Shown: positions 1 through 9,281 of the stretch, in pieces
Numbering within the stretch: the stretch's first letter is position 1
Layout of the letters: every line of letters begins with the position of its first letter
NCBI GenBank assembly: GCA_036501825.1
Contig: DASXZP010000026.1
Coordinates: forward strand, 372,001-436,000
Source: JAFECT01 sp036501825
Lineage (GTDB): Bacteria > Pseudomonadota > Alphaproteobacteria > Caulobacterales > Caulobacteraceae
Reading direction: 5' to 3'
Length of the DNA stretch: 64,000 bases
Program-made: the position numbers and the translations under genes
Notes under the pieces: model-generated
Seen by the model: the letters and a program-made list of their open reading frames with translations, nothing else
Databases searched by the model: none
Told to the model about the DNA's origin: nothing

Positions 1-1
1 C

Positions 2-268
2 CTCATCGTTGTGGTGGCGGCGCTGATGTTCGCCGTTCAGTACGGGCTCAATGAGCTGACCGGCCTGCCGACCCGTGCGCCTTGGGGCGGGACGCTGCCC
101 GCAGGCCATCACACCTCCAAGGGGATTCAGACCCTCGGCCGGATCGCGTCGGTCCCGGTCAGCATGGTGCAGATGACGCTCGAACTGGTGATCCTGGCCG
201 CCGCCCAGGCCGGCGCCTATCGCGCGATCGCCGGAAACCTCGGCGAGGACGTGGCGCAAGTGTTCTAG
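2..268 (+). CDS. Membrane protein, C-terminal part (cut by window edge)
   Basis: The reading frame enters from outside the window and stops at TAG 266-268. The visible 88 or so residues hold two hydrophobic stretches (the first at the window edge, the second around the motif MTLELVILAAAQAGAY) typical of a polytopic inner-membrane protein. The following gene, 60 bases downstream on the same strand, is another multi-spanning protein and may be a paralogue in the same operon. The family is not recognised. Confidence 0.6.
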   Translation, partial: LIVVVAALMFAVQYGLNELTGLPTRAPWGGTLPAGHHTSKGIQTLGRIASVPVSMVQMTLELVILAAAQAGAYRAIAGNLGEDVAQVF

Positions 269-327
269 CCTCGCCTATTCCGAGGCGCGGCTTGCGCCGA
301 CGCCTGCGGGCGGGCATGACCGGGGCC

Positions 328-1257
328 ATGAAGCTTTCCGCCGCCGACATCGCCTTCGAGGGCTTTCGCGTCGTTCGCGACCGGCCCCTGGCGCTGCTGG
401 CCTGGGTGGTGCTGCAGTTCCTGGGCGCGCTGGCGGCCCAGCCGGCGCTTCAGATGGGGCGCGACGCCCAGGCGCAGCTCGAAAAGCTTGGTCTGATGCC
501 CACCGTCGCCACTCCCCAGCTCACGCCGGCGCAACTCGCCCTGGCCATGCCGGCGATGGGCAGTCTGTTCGAGGGCGCCGCGATGTCGCTCGCGGTGCTG
601 CTGGTCGTGGCGGCCCTGACCGACCCGGGCGTGTTTCGCGTCGCGATGACACCGCAGGACCGCGGCTTGTTCAGCGTAAAGCTCGGCGCGCAGGAGTTGC
701 GCCAGCTCGGCCTGCTCCTGATCCTGTCGGCGCTGTTCTTCGGCATCGCCCTGTGCGGCATGATGGCGAGCCTGCTGTTCACCGGCGTGTTTGCCGTGGC
801 CGGCCCCGCCGCGTCGCTGCTCGGTCTCGCCGTCGGCGTCACCGCGACCCTTTGCGTGCTGATCTATTTCGGCGTTCGCCTGTCCCTGGCGGGCCCGCTG
901 ACCTTCCAGCAGAAGCGCATCGACGTGTTCGGGTCGTGGAACCTGACGCGCGGACGCTTCTACGGCCTGCTCAGCGGCTATGCGCTCGCCGCGATCATGG
1001 CCGCGCTCGTCTTCATCCTGTCGCTGGTGATTTTCGACGCGGCGGCGGCGATCATCGCCGGCGGACCGGATCAGGCGGCGAAGCTGTTCGACGGCAAGGA
1101 CACCGACCTCGCCGACCTCTACACGCCGATCCAGATCTTCGGCCACGCCTATTTCGCCGTCATCGACGCCCTGACCGCGGCCATCCTTGTCGGCGCCCGC
1201 GCCCAGGCCTTCCTGCAGATCAGCAAGCTGCCGCCGGTAAGCGTCGTCGCCGGCTAG
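328..1257 (+). CDS. Polytopic membrane protein of unknown function
   Basis: About 309 residues with roughly six hydrophobic segments (near residues 20-40, 85-105, 135-160, 165-190, 210-240 and 270-290) and a long extracytoplasmic or loop region rich in Ala/Gln after the first. No enzymatic motif is visible. ATG 328 is chosen because the preceding frame lacks protein character; ATG 316 four codons upstream is possible. The stop codon shares the palindrome CTAG with the stop of the convergent uvrA, so the two genes end on the same four bases. Probably co-transcribed with the truncated membrane gene before it. Function not inferred. Confidence 0.75.
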   Translation: MKLSAADIAFEGFRVVRDRPLALLAWVVLQFLGALAAQPALQMGRDAQAQLEKLGLMPTVATPQLTPAQLALAMPAMGSLFEGAAMSLAVLLVVAALTDPGVFRVAMTPQDRGLFSVKLGAQELRQLGLLLILSALFFGIALCGMMASLLFTGVFAVAGPAASLLGLAVGVTATLCVLIYFGVRLSLAGPLTFQQKRIDVFGSWNLTRGRFYGLLSGYALAAIMAALVFILSLVIFDAAAAIIAGGPDQAAKLFDGKDTDLADLYTPIQIFGHAYFAVIDALTAAILVGARAQAFLQISKLPPVSVVAG

Positions 1258-4187
1258 GCGTTCACCCGCTTCTTCGCGCGCGTCTCGCTGACCGGCGCCT
1301 TGACCGTCTTGCGGCGGCTCGCGCGGCGTTCGTCGTGGCGGCGCAGAACCTCGGCCAGGTACTTGCCGGTCCAGCTCTTCTTGTCCGCCGCCACCTGTTC
1401 CGGCGTGCCGGTGGTGACGATCCGGCCGCCGCCGTCCCCGCCTTCAGGGCCGAAGTCCAGGATCCAGTCGGCGGTCTTCACCACGTCGAGGTTGTGTTCG
1501 ATCACCACCACGGTGTTGCCCTGGTCGACCAGTTCGTGCAGCACCTCGAGCAGCTTGCGCGTGTCCTCGAAGTGCAGGCCCGTAGTCGGTTCATCGAGGA
1601 TGTACAGCGTGCGTCCGGTCGCCCTGCGTGAAAGCTCCTTCGACAGCTTCACCCGCTGCGCCTCGCCGCCCGACAGCGTCGTCGCCTGTTGGCCCACGTG
1701 GATGTAGCCCAGGCCCACGCGTTTCAGCGTCTCCATCTTGTCGCGCACCGCGGGCACGGCCTTGAAGAAGTCCGCGGCCTCTTCCACCGTCATGTCGAGC
1801 ACGTCGGCGATCGACTTGCCCTTGAACAGGATCTCCAGCGTCTCGCGGTTATAGCGCTTGCCCTTGCACAGGTCGCAGGTGACGTAGACGTCCGGCAAAA
1901 AGTGCATCTCGATCTTGATCAGGCCGTCGCCTTGGCACGCCTCGCAGCGGCCGCCCTTCACGTTGAACGAGAAGCGCCCCGGACCATAGCCGCGCGCCTT
2001 CGCCTCCGGCAGCGCCGCGTACCAGTCGCGGATCGGCTGGAACGCGCCGGTATAGGTTGCCGGGTTCGAGCGCGGCGTGCGTCCGATCGGCGACTGGTCG
2101 ATGTCGACCACCTTGTCGAAGTTGGTCAGGCCTTCGATCCGCCCGTGCGGCGCCGGCGCGTCCGAGGCGTTGTTCAGCCGCCGCGCCGCGGCCTTGTACA
2201 AGGTCTCGATGGTAAAGGTCGACTTGCCGCCGCCCGACACGCCGGTGATGCAGGTGAACAGACCGACGGGGATCTCCGCGGTCACGTCCTTCAGATTGTT
2301 GCCGGACGCCTCTTCGACGCGCACAACCTTCTTCGGATTGCGCGGGCGGCGCATGTGCGGGATCGGGATTTCGCGCACACCGGTCAGATACTGCCCGGTG
2401 AGGCTCTTCGGCGCCGCCATGATGTCGCCCGGCGTGCCCTGCGCGACGATGTGGCCGCCGTGCACGCCCGCGGCGGGGCCCATGTCGATGACATAGTCGG
2501 CGGTGAGGATGGCCTCCTCGTCGTGCTCGACCACCAGGACCGAGTTGCCGAGGTCGCGCAGACCGCGCAGACTTTCCAGCAGCCGCGCGTTGTCGCGCTG
2601 GTGCAGGCCGATCGACGGTTCGTCCAGCACATAGAGCACGCCGGTCAGGCCCGAGCCGATCTGGCTGGCCAGACGAATGCGCTGGCTCTCGCCGCCGGAC
2701 AGGGTGCCGGAACCGCGCGACAGGTTGAGATAGTCGAGGCCGACGTTGTTCAGGAACTTCAGCCGGTCGCCGATCTCTTTCAAAATTCTGCGGCCGATTT
2801 CGAGGTCCTTCTTGGACATCTTCTTATCGACCTTGGCGAACCACTCGCCGGCGTCCTTGATCGCGAGGCCGGAAATCTCGGCGATATCCTTGCCGTCGAT
2901 CTTCACCGCCAGTGCTTCCGGCTTCAGGCGCTTTCCACCGCAGGTTTCGCACGGCGTCTCCGACTGATAGCGGCCGAGCTCTTCGCGCACCCACGCGGAA
3001 TCCGTCTCGTTCCAGCGGCGGTCCATGTTCGGGATCACGCCTTCGAACGGCTTGGTCACGTCGTAGCGGCGCGCGCCGTCGTCATAGCTGAACTTGATCT
3101 TCTCTTGCGCCGTGCCCCAGAGGATCTTGTCCTTGGCCTTGGCCGGCAGCTCACGCCACGGCTTGTCCATCGAAAAGCCGAAGTGCTTCGACAGCGCCTG
3201 CAGCGTCTGGGTGTAGAACGGCGAGGGACTGCGCGCCCACGGCGCAATGGCGCCCTTGTGCAGCGTCTTGTCCGCGTCGGGCACGACCAGGTCTTCGTCG
3301 AACGCCAGCTCGACGCCCAGGCCGTCACAGGTCGGACAGGCGCCGAACGGATTGTTGAATGAGAACAGCCGTGGCTCGATCTCGCTGATCGTGAACCCCG
3401 ATACCGGACAGGCGAACTTCTCCGAGAACAGCAGACGCCGCGGCTTGTCCTCGCCGTCGCCGATGTCGGCGTATTCCGCCGACGCCAGGCCCTCGGCCAG
3501 ACGCAGCGCGGTCTCCAGCGAGTCCGCCAGGCGTTGCTCGATGCCCTTCTTCACCACCACGCGGTCCACCACCACGTCGATGTCGTGCTTGTACTTCTTG
3601 TCGAGGGCGGGGACGTCTTCGATACCGACGAACTTGCCGTCGACGCGCAGGCGCTGAAAGCCCGCGCGCTGCCACTCGGCGATCTCCTTCTTGAACTCGC
3701 CCTTGCGCCCGCGCACCACCGGCGCGACCAGGTACAGGCGCGTGTTCGCCGGCAGCGCCATGACCAGATCGACCATCTGGGTGACCGTCTGGCTCTCGAT
3801 CGGCAGGCCGGTGACCGGCGAATAGGGCTTGCCGACCCGCGCCCACAACAGGCGCATGTAGTCGTGGATCTCGGTGACCGTGCCCACCGTCGAACGCGGG
3901 TTGCGCGAGGTGGTCTTCTGCTCGATCGAAATCGCCGGCGACAGACCCTCGATCAGGTCCACATCCGGCTTGCCCATCAGCTCCAGGAACTGGCGCGCGT
4001 AGGCCGACAGGCTCTCCACATAACGCCGTTGTCCTTCGGCATAGATGGTGTCGAAGGCGAGCGAGCTTTTGCCGGACCCGGAAAGGCCGGTCATCACGAC
4101 CAGCTTGCCGCGCGGGATGTCGACGTCGACCCCCTTGAGATTGTGCTCACGCGCGCCGCGCACGCGGATGGACGGACTATCGGTCAT
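1254..4187 (-). CDS. uvrA: UvrABC excinuclease subunit A
   Basis: 977 residues; damage-recognition ATPase of nucleotide excision repair that loads UvrB. Two ABC ATPase modules are visible: Walker A GLSGSGKSS near residue 35 and GVSGGGKST near residue 660, signature LSGGESQR with DEPSIGLH, and LSGGEAQR with DEPTTGLH. Two CxxC...CxxC zinc modules occur (CPVSGF...CPTC and CEAC...CDLC). The second Walker A has Gly where Ser is more usual. Length is slightly above the usual 940 because of a basic C-terminal tail (about 30 residues rich in Arg/Lys). Monocistronic, with a LexA box 87 bases upstream of the start, so SOS induction is expected. Confidence 0.97.
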   Translation of the reverse strand: MTDSPSIRVRGAREHNLKGVDVDIPRGKLVVMTGLSGSGKSSLAFDTIYAEGQRRYVESLSAYARQFLELMGKPDVDLIEGLSPAISIEQKTTSRNPRSTVGTVTEIHDYMRLLWARVGKPYSPVTGLPIESQTVTQMVDLVMALPANTRLYLVAPVVRGRKGEFKKEIAEWQRAGFQRLRVDGKFVGIEDVPALDKKYKHDIDVVVDRVVVKKGIEQRLADSLETALRLAEGLASAEYADIGDGEDKPRRLLFSEKFACPVSGFTISEIEPRLFSFNNPFGACPTCDGLGVELAFDEDLVVPDADKTLHKGAIAPWARSPSPFYTQTLQALSKHFGFSMDKPWRELPAKAKDKILWGTAQEKIKFSYDDGARRYDVTKPFEGVIPNMDRRWNETDSAWVREELGRYQSETPCETCGGKRLKPEALAVKIDGKDIAEISGLAIKDAGEWFAKVDKKMSKKDLEIGRRILKEIGDRLKFLNNVGLDYLNLSRGSGTLSGGESQRIRLASQIGSGLTGVLYVLDEPSIGLHQRDNARLLESLRGLRDLGNSVLVVEHDEEAILTADYVIDMGPAAGVHGGHIVAQGTPGDIMAAPKSLTGQYLTGVREIPIPHMRRPRNPKKVVRVEEASGNNLKDVTAEIPVGLFTCITGVSGGGKSTFTIETLYKAAARRLNNASDAPAPHGRIEGLTNFDKVVDIDQSPIGRTPRSNPATYTGAFQPIRDWYAALPEAKARGYGPGRFSFNVKGGRCEACQGDGLIKIEMHFLPDVYVTCDLCKGKRYNRETLEILFKGKSIADVLDMTVEEAADFFKAVPAVRDKMETLKRVGLGYIHVGQQATTLSGGEAQRVKLSKELSRRATGRTLYILDEPTTGLHFEDTRKLLEVLHELVDQGNTVVVIEHNLDVVKTADWILDFGPEGGDGGGRIVTTGTPEQVAADKKSWTGKYLAEVLRRHDERRASRRKTVKAPVSETRAKKRVNA

Positions 4188-4273
4188 GGGCTCTCGAATG
4201 ACGCTGAAAAGCGGCCCCGCAGAAGGGCGGGGCCAGCCGCTTTATGTAGTGCAGGGACTCAGGGTTTACATTG

Positions 4274-4288
4274 GAACAATAGGAGAAC
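4274..4288 (-). promoter_or_regulatory. LexA (SOS) box upstream of uvrA
   Basis: GAAC-AATAGGA-GAAC on the plus strand, i.e. GTTC-N7-GTTC towards uvrA. This is the alphaproteobacterial LexA operator form, with exactly seven spacer bases. It lies 87 bases upstream of the uvrA start, a suitable place for repression. uvrA is a classical SOS gene, which supports the call. Confidence 0.85.
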
Positions 4289-4403
4289 AAGGCACCTGCG
4301 TCCACCTGCACCAGGCAAGTGGCGGATATTCCATTTTCGACTTGTTATACATTCCAATTCGGCATATATCCTCGGGGGAGCGAGCTTCCGTTCGCCCTGA
4401 AAA

Positions 4404-4500
4404 CAAGCACCAAGCACCAAGCACCAAGCACCAAGCACCAAGCACCAAGCACCAAGCACCAAGCACCAAGCACCAAGCACCAAGCAACAAACAACAAACA
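4404..4500. repeat. Heptanucleotide tandem repeat (CAAGCAC)11 plus degenerate tail
   Basis: Eleven perfect head-to-tail copies of CAAGCAC (4404-4480) followed by degenerate CAAGCAA/CAAACAA units to about 4500. It lies between the uvrA promoter and the toxin-like gene at 4595. A short frame with ATG at 4510 (preceded by GAGG, about 40 codons, stop at 4632) starts just after the array, but its peptide has no recognisable character. Unit length 7 is not a multiple of three, so slippage would shift any frame running through it. Confidence 0.9.
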
Positions 4501-4594
4501 GAGGTACGCATGATGACCAACATTCACAACGCCGTGCGGCAGCCGCACGAAGAATTCGGTGAGAGCAGGTGCTCGCGCCGGACGGAGACGCTTG

Positions 4595-4900
4595 ATGACA
4601 ACGAAGCTCTGGAATGTCGTAGTTACTACTGAAGTCTATGAAAGTGTTCTCAAACGAGGCCGTATTAGCGGCATCGGACTCGCGGCAATCCAGGAGATCC
4701 TCGAGGAGGATGGCCCGGAGGCGCTGGACCTCGACCAGCCTGACTCCCCGAACTTCATGTCGTGGTCAGAGATTCCGGACGCGCATGTTGCGCGATACGT
4801 CCACAACGATGGCGGTCGGCTTTACGCGTTTTTCATCGAAATCCGTCCAGGGCAGAACATCATCCTGCGGGAGGCCGGCGCTAAACCTCTTCCGAAGTAA
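4595..4900 (+). CDS. Small protein, possible type II toxin partner
   Basis: 101 residues, starting MTTKLWNVVV with GGAG about ten bases upstream; a longer start at 4559 would add an Arg-rich, non-protein-like leader. No confident family. It is followed 18 bases later by a small XRE regulator, an arrangement common to toxin-first HigBA-like modules, so a toxin role is possible but rests on context only. Also possible: an ordinary co-regulated hypothetical protein. The region upstream carries the heptanucleotide array. Confidence 0.6.
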   Translation: MTTKLWNVVVTTEVYESVLKRGRISGIGLAAIQEILEEDGPEALDLDQPDSPNFMSWSEIPDAHVARYVHNDGGRLYAFFIEIRPGQNIILREAGAKPLPK

Positions 4901-4918
4901 CTGGGCGGGAGGTGGGTG

Positions 4919-5218
4919 TTGACGGAAAAGTTTGTGAAGTGGGAGCCGGATTGGACTCCCGAAGAACGTGCGCGCATCGATCAAACCAAGGCGCAGATGC
5001 GCCAGCAGATCGCTGTGCTGCGCGAGCTGCGTTTGAAGCTCGGCATGACCCAGAAAGAAATGTCCGCACTGCTTGAAACGACCCAGTCGAACGTCTCGAA
5101 GATGGAGCAGAAATCCGATCCGACCCTGTCGGTGCTTCGCCGCATCGTTGAGGCCAAAGGCGGCAGGCTTCATGTGACGGCGGAAGTGGACGGCCGTTCG
5201 ATCGAGTTGAGCGTCTAG
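4919..5218 (+). CDS. XRE-family helix-turn-helix protein (possible antitoxin)
   Basis: About 99 residues. The N-terminal part is charged and helical (TPEERARIDQTKAQMRQQ), followed by an XRE helix-turn-helix, LGMTQKEMSALLETTQSNVS, and the tail LRRIVEAKGGRLHVTAEV typical of HigA-like or Gp49-partner antitoxins. TTG 4919 is preferred over GTG 4916 because GGGAGG at 4907-4912 is then six bases away. Paired with the 101-residue gene immediately upstream; as antitoxin it would bind the shared promoter and autoregulate, but no operator was identified. Confidence 0.75.
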   Translation: MTEKFVKWEPDWTPEERARIDQTKAQMRQQIAVLRELRLKLGMTQKEMSALLETTQSNVSKMEQKSDPTLSVLRRIVEAKGGRLHVTAEVDGRSIELSV

Positions 5219-5277
5219 GCGCCTTGGCCGCCCCACAGCGATGGCCTAGTCAAGGCGGTGACCCTGGAGGACCCTCG

Positions 5278-6309
5278 ATGAACAAGTTTCTGGCGGCCGG
5301 CGCGGCCGTAACGGCCCTCCTGGGCCTCCCTGCAGCAGCCAAACCGCATGGGGCCAAGCCGCCCTACAAGCTCATCAAGACCGTCTCCCTGGGGGCCCCC
5401 GACCGCTGGGACTATGTGGTGGTCGATCCCGCCGCCCACCGCGTCTACGTCGCCCACGGCGATCAACTCGCCGTAGTGGATGCGCGCAGCGGCAAGGTGC
5501 TGGGCGCCGTCACCGGCATCCCGGGCGGCACACACGGCACGGCGATCTCGCACGCGACCGGGACCGGCTACACCGACGACGGGCGCACCGGAGAGGCGGT
5601 GGCGTTCGATCTGAAGACGCTGAAGATCACCGCCCACATCAAGACTGACCAGGACGCCGACGCCATGGCCTTCGATCCGGCCAGCGGCCACGTCTTCGTC
5701 ATGGAAGGCGATCCGGCCAAGGTGGTGGCCATCGATCCGAAAACCAATGCGGTCCTCGCCTCCATCGACGCCGGCGGCAAGGTCGAATACGGCGCCGCCG
5801 ACGGCAAGGGCCACCTGTTCGTCAACGGCGAAGAGAAGCGCGAATTGATCCGCATCGACACGGGCGCCAACGCGGTCGACGGCCGCTGGTCCATCGCCGA
5901 CTGCGAAAGCCCTCATGGCCTCGCCATCGACGCACAGAACGAGCGCGTGTTCGTGAGCTGCGTCAATTCAAAGCTGCTGGCGGTGAACGGCGACACCGGC
6001 GCGATCGTCGCGACCCTGCCGATCGGCAAGGGCAGCGACGCCGCCGGCTTCGACCCGACCCATCACCGCGTGTTCAGCGCCAACGGCCGCGACGGCACGC
6101 TGTCGGTGATCCAGCAGGACGGCCCGGACAGCTACACCCCGCTCGCCACCGTCACGACCCGCGTCAGCGGCCGCACCCTGGGCGTCGATCCGCAAACCGG
6201 GCGCCTCTACATCGCCGCCGCCGACCTCGACGGAACATTGGGCGCAAACGGTCGCCCGAAAGCAAAGCCGGGCTCGCTGAAGCTGCTGATCTACGCGCCC
6301 GACAAATAG
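5278..6309 (+). CDS. Secreted YncE-like beta-propeller protein
   Basis: 343 residues with a signal peptide (MNKFLAAGAAVTALLGLPAAA) and repeated short blade motifs (DYVVVDPAAHRVYVAHG, MAFDPASGHVFVMEG, LAIDAQNERVFVSC, GFDPTHHRVFSANG, LGVDPQTGRLYIAAA), the pattern of YVTN/YncE seven-bladed propellers of the periplasm. No catalytic residues can be assigned. ATG 5278 has CTGGAGG eight bases upstream. Stands alone between the XRE gene and a palindromic repeat. Confidence 0.85.
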   Translation: MNKFLAAGAAVTALLGLPAAAKPHGAKPPYKLIKTVSLGAPDRWDYVVVDPAAHRVYVAHGDQLAVVDARSGKVLGAVTGIPGGTHGTAISHATGTGYTDDGRTGEAVAFDLKTLKITAHIKTDQDADAMAFDPASGHVFVMEGDPAKVVAIDPKTNAVLASIDAGGKVEYGAADGKGHLFVNGEEKRELIRIDTGANAVDGRWSIADCESPHGLAIDAQNERVFVSCVNSKLLAVNGDTGAIVATLPIGKGSDAAGFDPTHHRVFSANGRDGTLSVIQQDGPDSYTPLATVTTRVSGRTLGVDPQTGRLYIAAADLDGTLGANGRPKAKPGSLKLLIYAPDK

Positions 6310-6334
6310 ACGCGCCGTTCCCCCCATTTACTTC

Positions 6335-6510
6335 CGTCATCCCCGGACTTGTTCCGGGGATCCATCGGTCCGCAAGCTCCGAAGCAGTGAGCGAGCCCTC
6401 AGGGCGAGCCAGCATGTCGCTTTGGGCCGTGTGCTGGTTCGCGCAGAGCGCTCACGCTACGTTCGGTGCGTTCCCAACCATGGACCCCCGGGACAAGCCC
6501 GGGGGTGACG
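6335..6510. repeat. Family 5 palindromic repeat pair
   Basis: Inverted arms at 6335-6364 (containing CCCCGGACTTGTTCCGGGG) and 6481-6510 (containing CCCCGGGACAAGCCCGGGG, ending GTGACG), about 115 bases apart. Each arm is itself palindromic. The same pair, with perfect arms, occurs inside rsmB at 14748-14879. The space between holds no gene. It sits between convergent genes and may also act as a terminator. Confidence 0.85.
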
Positions 6511-6538
6511 GTTCAATAGAAAGGGAATGAGTGAGCGC

Positions 6539-7741
6539 TTACGCCTTCGCCCACAGCGAGCGGCCCTGCGCCGCCACCGCGCCGGTGCCGAGCACGCACG
6601 CGACGAACCAGACCCAGAACCCGACGTAGGGCAGGGCGCCCAGCAGCGACAGGATTACCGCGCCCGCGATGGTCCAGCCCAGGTGGGCGCCGATGTTCGG
6701 CGCCGTGTCCTTGAACCGCCCGACCAGCGAGGCGACCCCGGCCGCTGCCCCGACAAAGCCCATCAGCATCGCCGCCCAGATCAGCGCGAACATGGTCAGC
6801 GCCAGCGACGCGCCGATGATCGTGATCAGCACGATGAGGGTCAGGATCGGTCCGATGATCAGCACGATCAACCCGACCAGGCCCGCCATCAGCGGATTGC
6901 GCGTCAGCATCCCGCCGGTGCGCGCCATCAACAGCGGGAACACCGCGGTCATCACCAGGCACAACACGATGAAGCCCAGCGCGCCCAGGAAGTCGTGCAT
7001 CAACCGGTGATGCCAGCCGCCCATGGCGCCGGCGCCGGCGGCTTTCCACTTGTTGTTGTGAGTCCAATGGAAGTGGGTTTCATCCGCCGGCAGCAGGATC
7101 TTCTTGCCGGTGATCACCGCCGTCGGCGAAATGTCGATCTTGTCGCCCGCGCGATAGGAGAAGTCACCGCCGATCTTCGCGTTCGGTCCGACGATGATGT
7201 GACGCCCCTCGGCGCGCACATTGCCGGTGACGGCGGAGTCGATGGTCACCGTGCTGCCGGCGGCGGTCAGGTCACGCCCGATCGGCGACTGGATGTGCAC
7301 GCTCTCGCCCATGATCACGGCCGAGCCGCCGATCTTGAACGTCGAGGCGGTGCTGACGTCATTACCGAAGGCGATCACGTCGCTCGCGGCCGAGCCGGTT
7401 TCGAAGTTTACGTCGTGACCCGCGGCGAGGAAGGCGCGCGCGTTGTCGCCGTTGACGGTGATCGTCTCGCCCGCGACGAAGGCGTGATCGGCGCTGCCCG
7501 CGTCGAGCTTCACGTCATGGCCGGCCAGGAACATGTCGTCGTTGCTGGTCGCCTGCACATGCACGTTGTGCGCGGCGGCGAACACCAGGTCCGTCTTGGC
7601 GCCGGTCACCTCGACCGAGCCGTTGTCCCCCTTCTGGGCGGACATCTCCATCGCGGCGGCCGGCATGGCCAGGGCGAACACGCCGATCGCCAGCACCGCT
7701 CGCGCGGCGCGCCACAGCTTTGCGGACTTCCAGTCGGTCAT
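6539..7741 (-). CDS. Polymer-forming (bactofilin-like) repeat protein with C-terminal membrane domain
   Basis: 400 residues. A signal peptide or first membrane segment (VLAIGVFALAMPAAA) is followed by about 200 residues of short beta-helix-like repeats (FLAGHDVKL, FVAGETITV, FLAAGHDVNF, GRDLTAAGSTVTI, VRAEGRHIIVGPNAKI) as in polymer-forming cytoskeletal/bactofilin-like domains. Four or five transmembrane helices follow (around 250-390). The start MTDWKS at 7741 has GGGAGG upstream. The beta-helix is predicted to be extracytoplasmic. Probably an envelope-associated protein; exact role unknown. Confidence 0.8.
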   Translation of the reverse strand: MTDWKSAKLWRAARAVLAIGVFALAMPAAAMEMSAQKGDNGSVEVTGAKTDLVFAAAHNVHVQATSNDDMFLAGHDVKLDAGSADHAFVAGETITVNGDNARAFLAAGHDVNFETGSAASDVIAFGNDVSTASTFKIGGSAVIMGESVHIQSPIGRDLTAAGSTVTIDSAVTGNVRAEGRHIIVGPNAKIGGDFSYRAGDKIDISPTAVITGKKILLPADETHFHWTHNNKWKAAGAGAMGGWHHRLMHDFLGALGFIVLCLVMTAVFPLLMARTGGMLTRNPLMAGLVGLIVLIIGPILTLIVLITIIGASLALTMFALIWAAMLMGFVGAAAGVASLVGRFKDTAPNIGAHLGWTIAGAVILSLLGALPYVGFWVWFVACVLGTGAVAAQGRSLWAKA

Positions 7742-7927
7742 AGAGGCCTCCCCTCGAGAACGAGAAGCCACCATACCCCAGTTCCACGACCGGCGCGCGA
7801 CGGGGGAAATTACAAATAAGTCAGGGAGATGCGGAGCGGGTCGAGAAAAAGTGTGCAGCGGTTTTCCGCCCGCGACCCGCTCCCCACAAGCCGAGCGGGC
7901 CTCGGGGAGAACCCGCTCCCTTGAAAA

Positions 7928-8392
<465 letters not shown>

Positions 8393-8438
8393 TGATCTCG
8401 CTCCATAAGGTTGGGGGCGATATATGCTAGAAGCCCCC

Positions 8439-9155
8439 ATGGCTGAAGACGAAAAGCGCCGTATGGTTCGCCCCCCCACGGGCGGAGACCCCGCCGGGCG
8501 GGCGTTCAAAAAGCGGCTGAAGACCGCCGAGGGGCGCACCCTGTCCTCGCAGCAGTGGCTGGAGCGCCAGATCTCCGACCCCTACGTCCAGAAGGCCAAG
8601 GCTGAGGGCTGGCGTTCGCGCGCGGCGTTCAAGCTGCTGGAGATCGACGACAAGCATCACCTGCTGAAGCGCGGCGTGCGCGTGGTCGACCTGGGCTGCG
8701 CGCCCGGCGGCTGGGTGCAGGCGGCGCTGAAGCGCGGCGCCGCCGAGGTGGCGGGCGTGGACCTGCTGCCCGTCGATCCGATCCCCGGGGCGCATCTGAT
8801 CCAGGCCGACTTCACCGACCCGGGCGTCGGCGAACAGTTGCTCGCCGCGCTCGGCGGGCCGCCCGACCTCGTCCTTTCCGACATGGCCCACAACACCATC
8901 GGCCACAAACGCACCGACCACCTGAAGATCATCGCGCTCATCGAAGCCGCCGCCGACTTCGCCATCGCCAACCTGAAACCCGGCGGCGCCTTCGTGAGCA
9001 AGAACTTCCAGGGCGGCAGCGCCGGCGACGTCCTGGCCCAACTGAAAGCCGCCTTCACCGAAGTGAAGTACGTAAAACCCAAATCCAGCCGCACCGGCTC
9101 CAGCGAAGTCTACCTCGTCGCCACCGGCTTCAAGGGCCGGCAGGGGACAGGTTAA
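8439..9155 (+). CDS. rlmE: 23S rRNA (uridine 2'-O) methyltransferase RlmE (FtsJ/RrmJ)
   Basis: 238 residues. It methylates the 2'-O of U2552 (E. coli numbering) in the peptidyl-transferase A-loop using SAM. The SAM motif VVDLGCAPGGWVQAA and the K-D-K-E catalytic tetrad are present (K of RSRAAFKL, D of LSDMAHNT, K of VSKNFQG, E of SSEVYLVA). Start MAEDEK at 8439 is preferred to 8424. The last codons (QGTG) and the TAA stop lie inside a family 1 repeat (GGGGACAGGTTAA), so the C-terminus has been rewritten by that element. Confidence 0.95.
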   Translation: MAEDEKRRMVRPPTGGDPAGRAFKKRLKTAEGRTLSSQQWLERQISDPYVQKAKAEGWRSRAAFKLLEIDDKHHLLKRGVRVVDLGCAPGGWVQAALKRGAAEVAGVDLLPVDPIPGAHLIQADFTDPGVGEQLLAALGGPPDLVLSDMAHNTIGHKRTDHLKIIALIEAAADFAIANLKPGGAFVSKNFQGGSAGDVLAQLKAAFTEVKYVKPKSSRTGSSEVYLVATGFKGRQGTG

Positions 9156-9268
9156 GGTGTCCCTTGGGACATCTTAACCTGTCCCCGATGTTCCGCTTTT
9201 TCCTGCAGCATCGAAAAACATCGGGGACAGGTTATCATGTCCCCGGCGGGACACGATAACCTGTCCCC
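9143..9268. repeat. Family 1 palindromic element, two-hairpin form
   Basis: First palindrome: GGGGACAGGTTAAG / CTTAACCTGTCCCC (9143-9186). Linker with GATGTT...AACATC arms. Second palindrome: GGGGACAGGTTATC / GATAACCTGTCCCC (9223-9268). It begins inside the rlmE stop region and ends 13 bases before the next gene's start, filling the gap completely. Near-identical in layout to 10754-10900. Confidence 0.93.
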
Positions 9269-9281
9269 AGGGGACTCACGC

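Noticed and set aside
4404..4500. CRISPR-like array
   Set aside because: The unit is seven bases with no spacers; it is a simple tandem repeat.
6335..6510. Small RNA gene
   Set aside because: The paired arms match a dispersed repeat also found inside rsmB, so repeat DNA explains the structure without a specific RNA.
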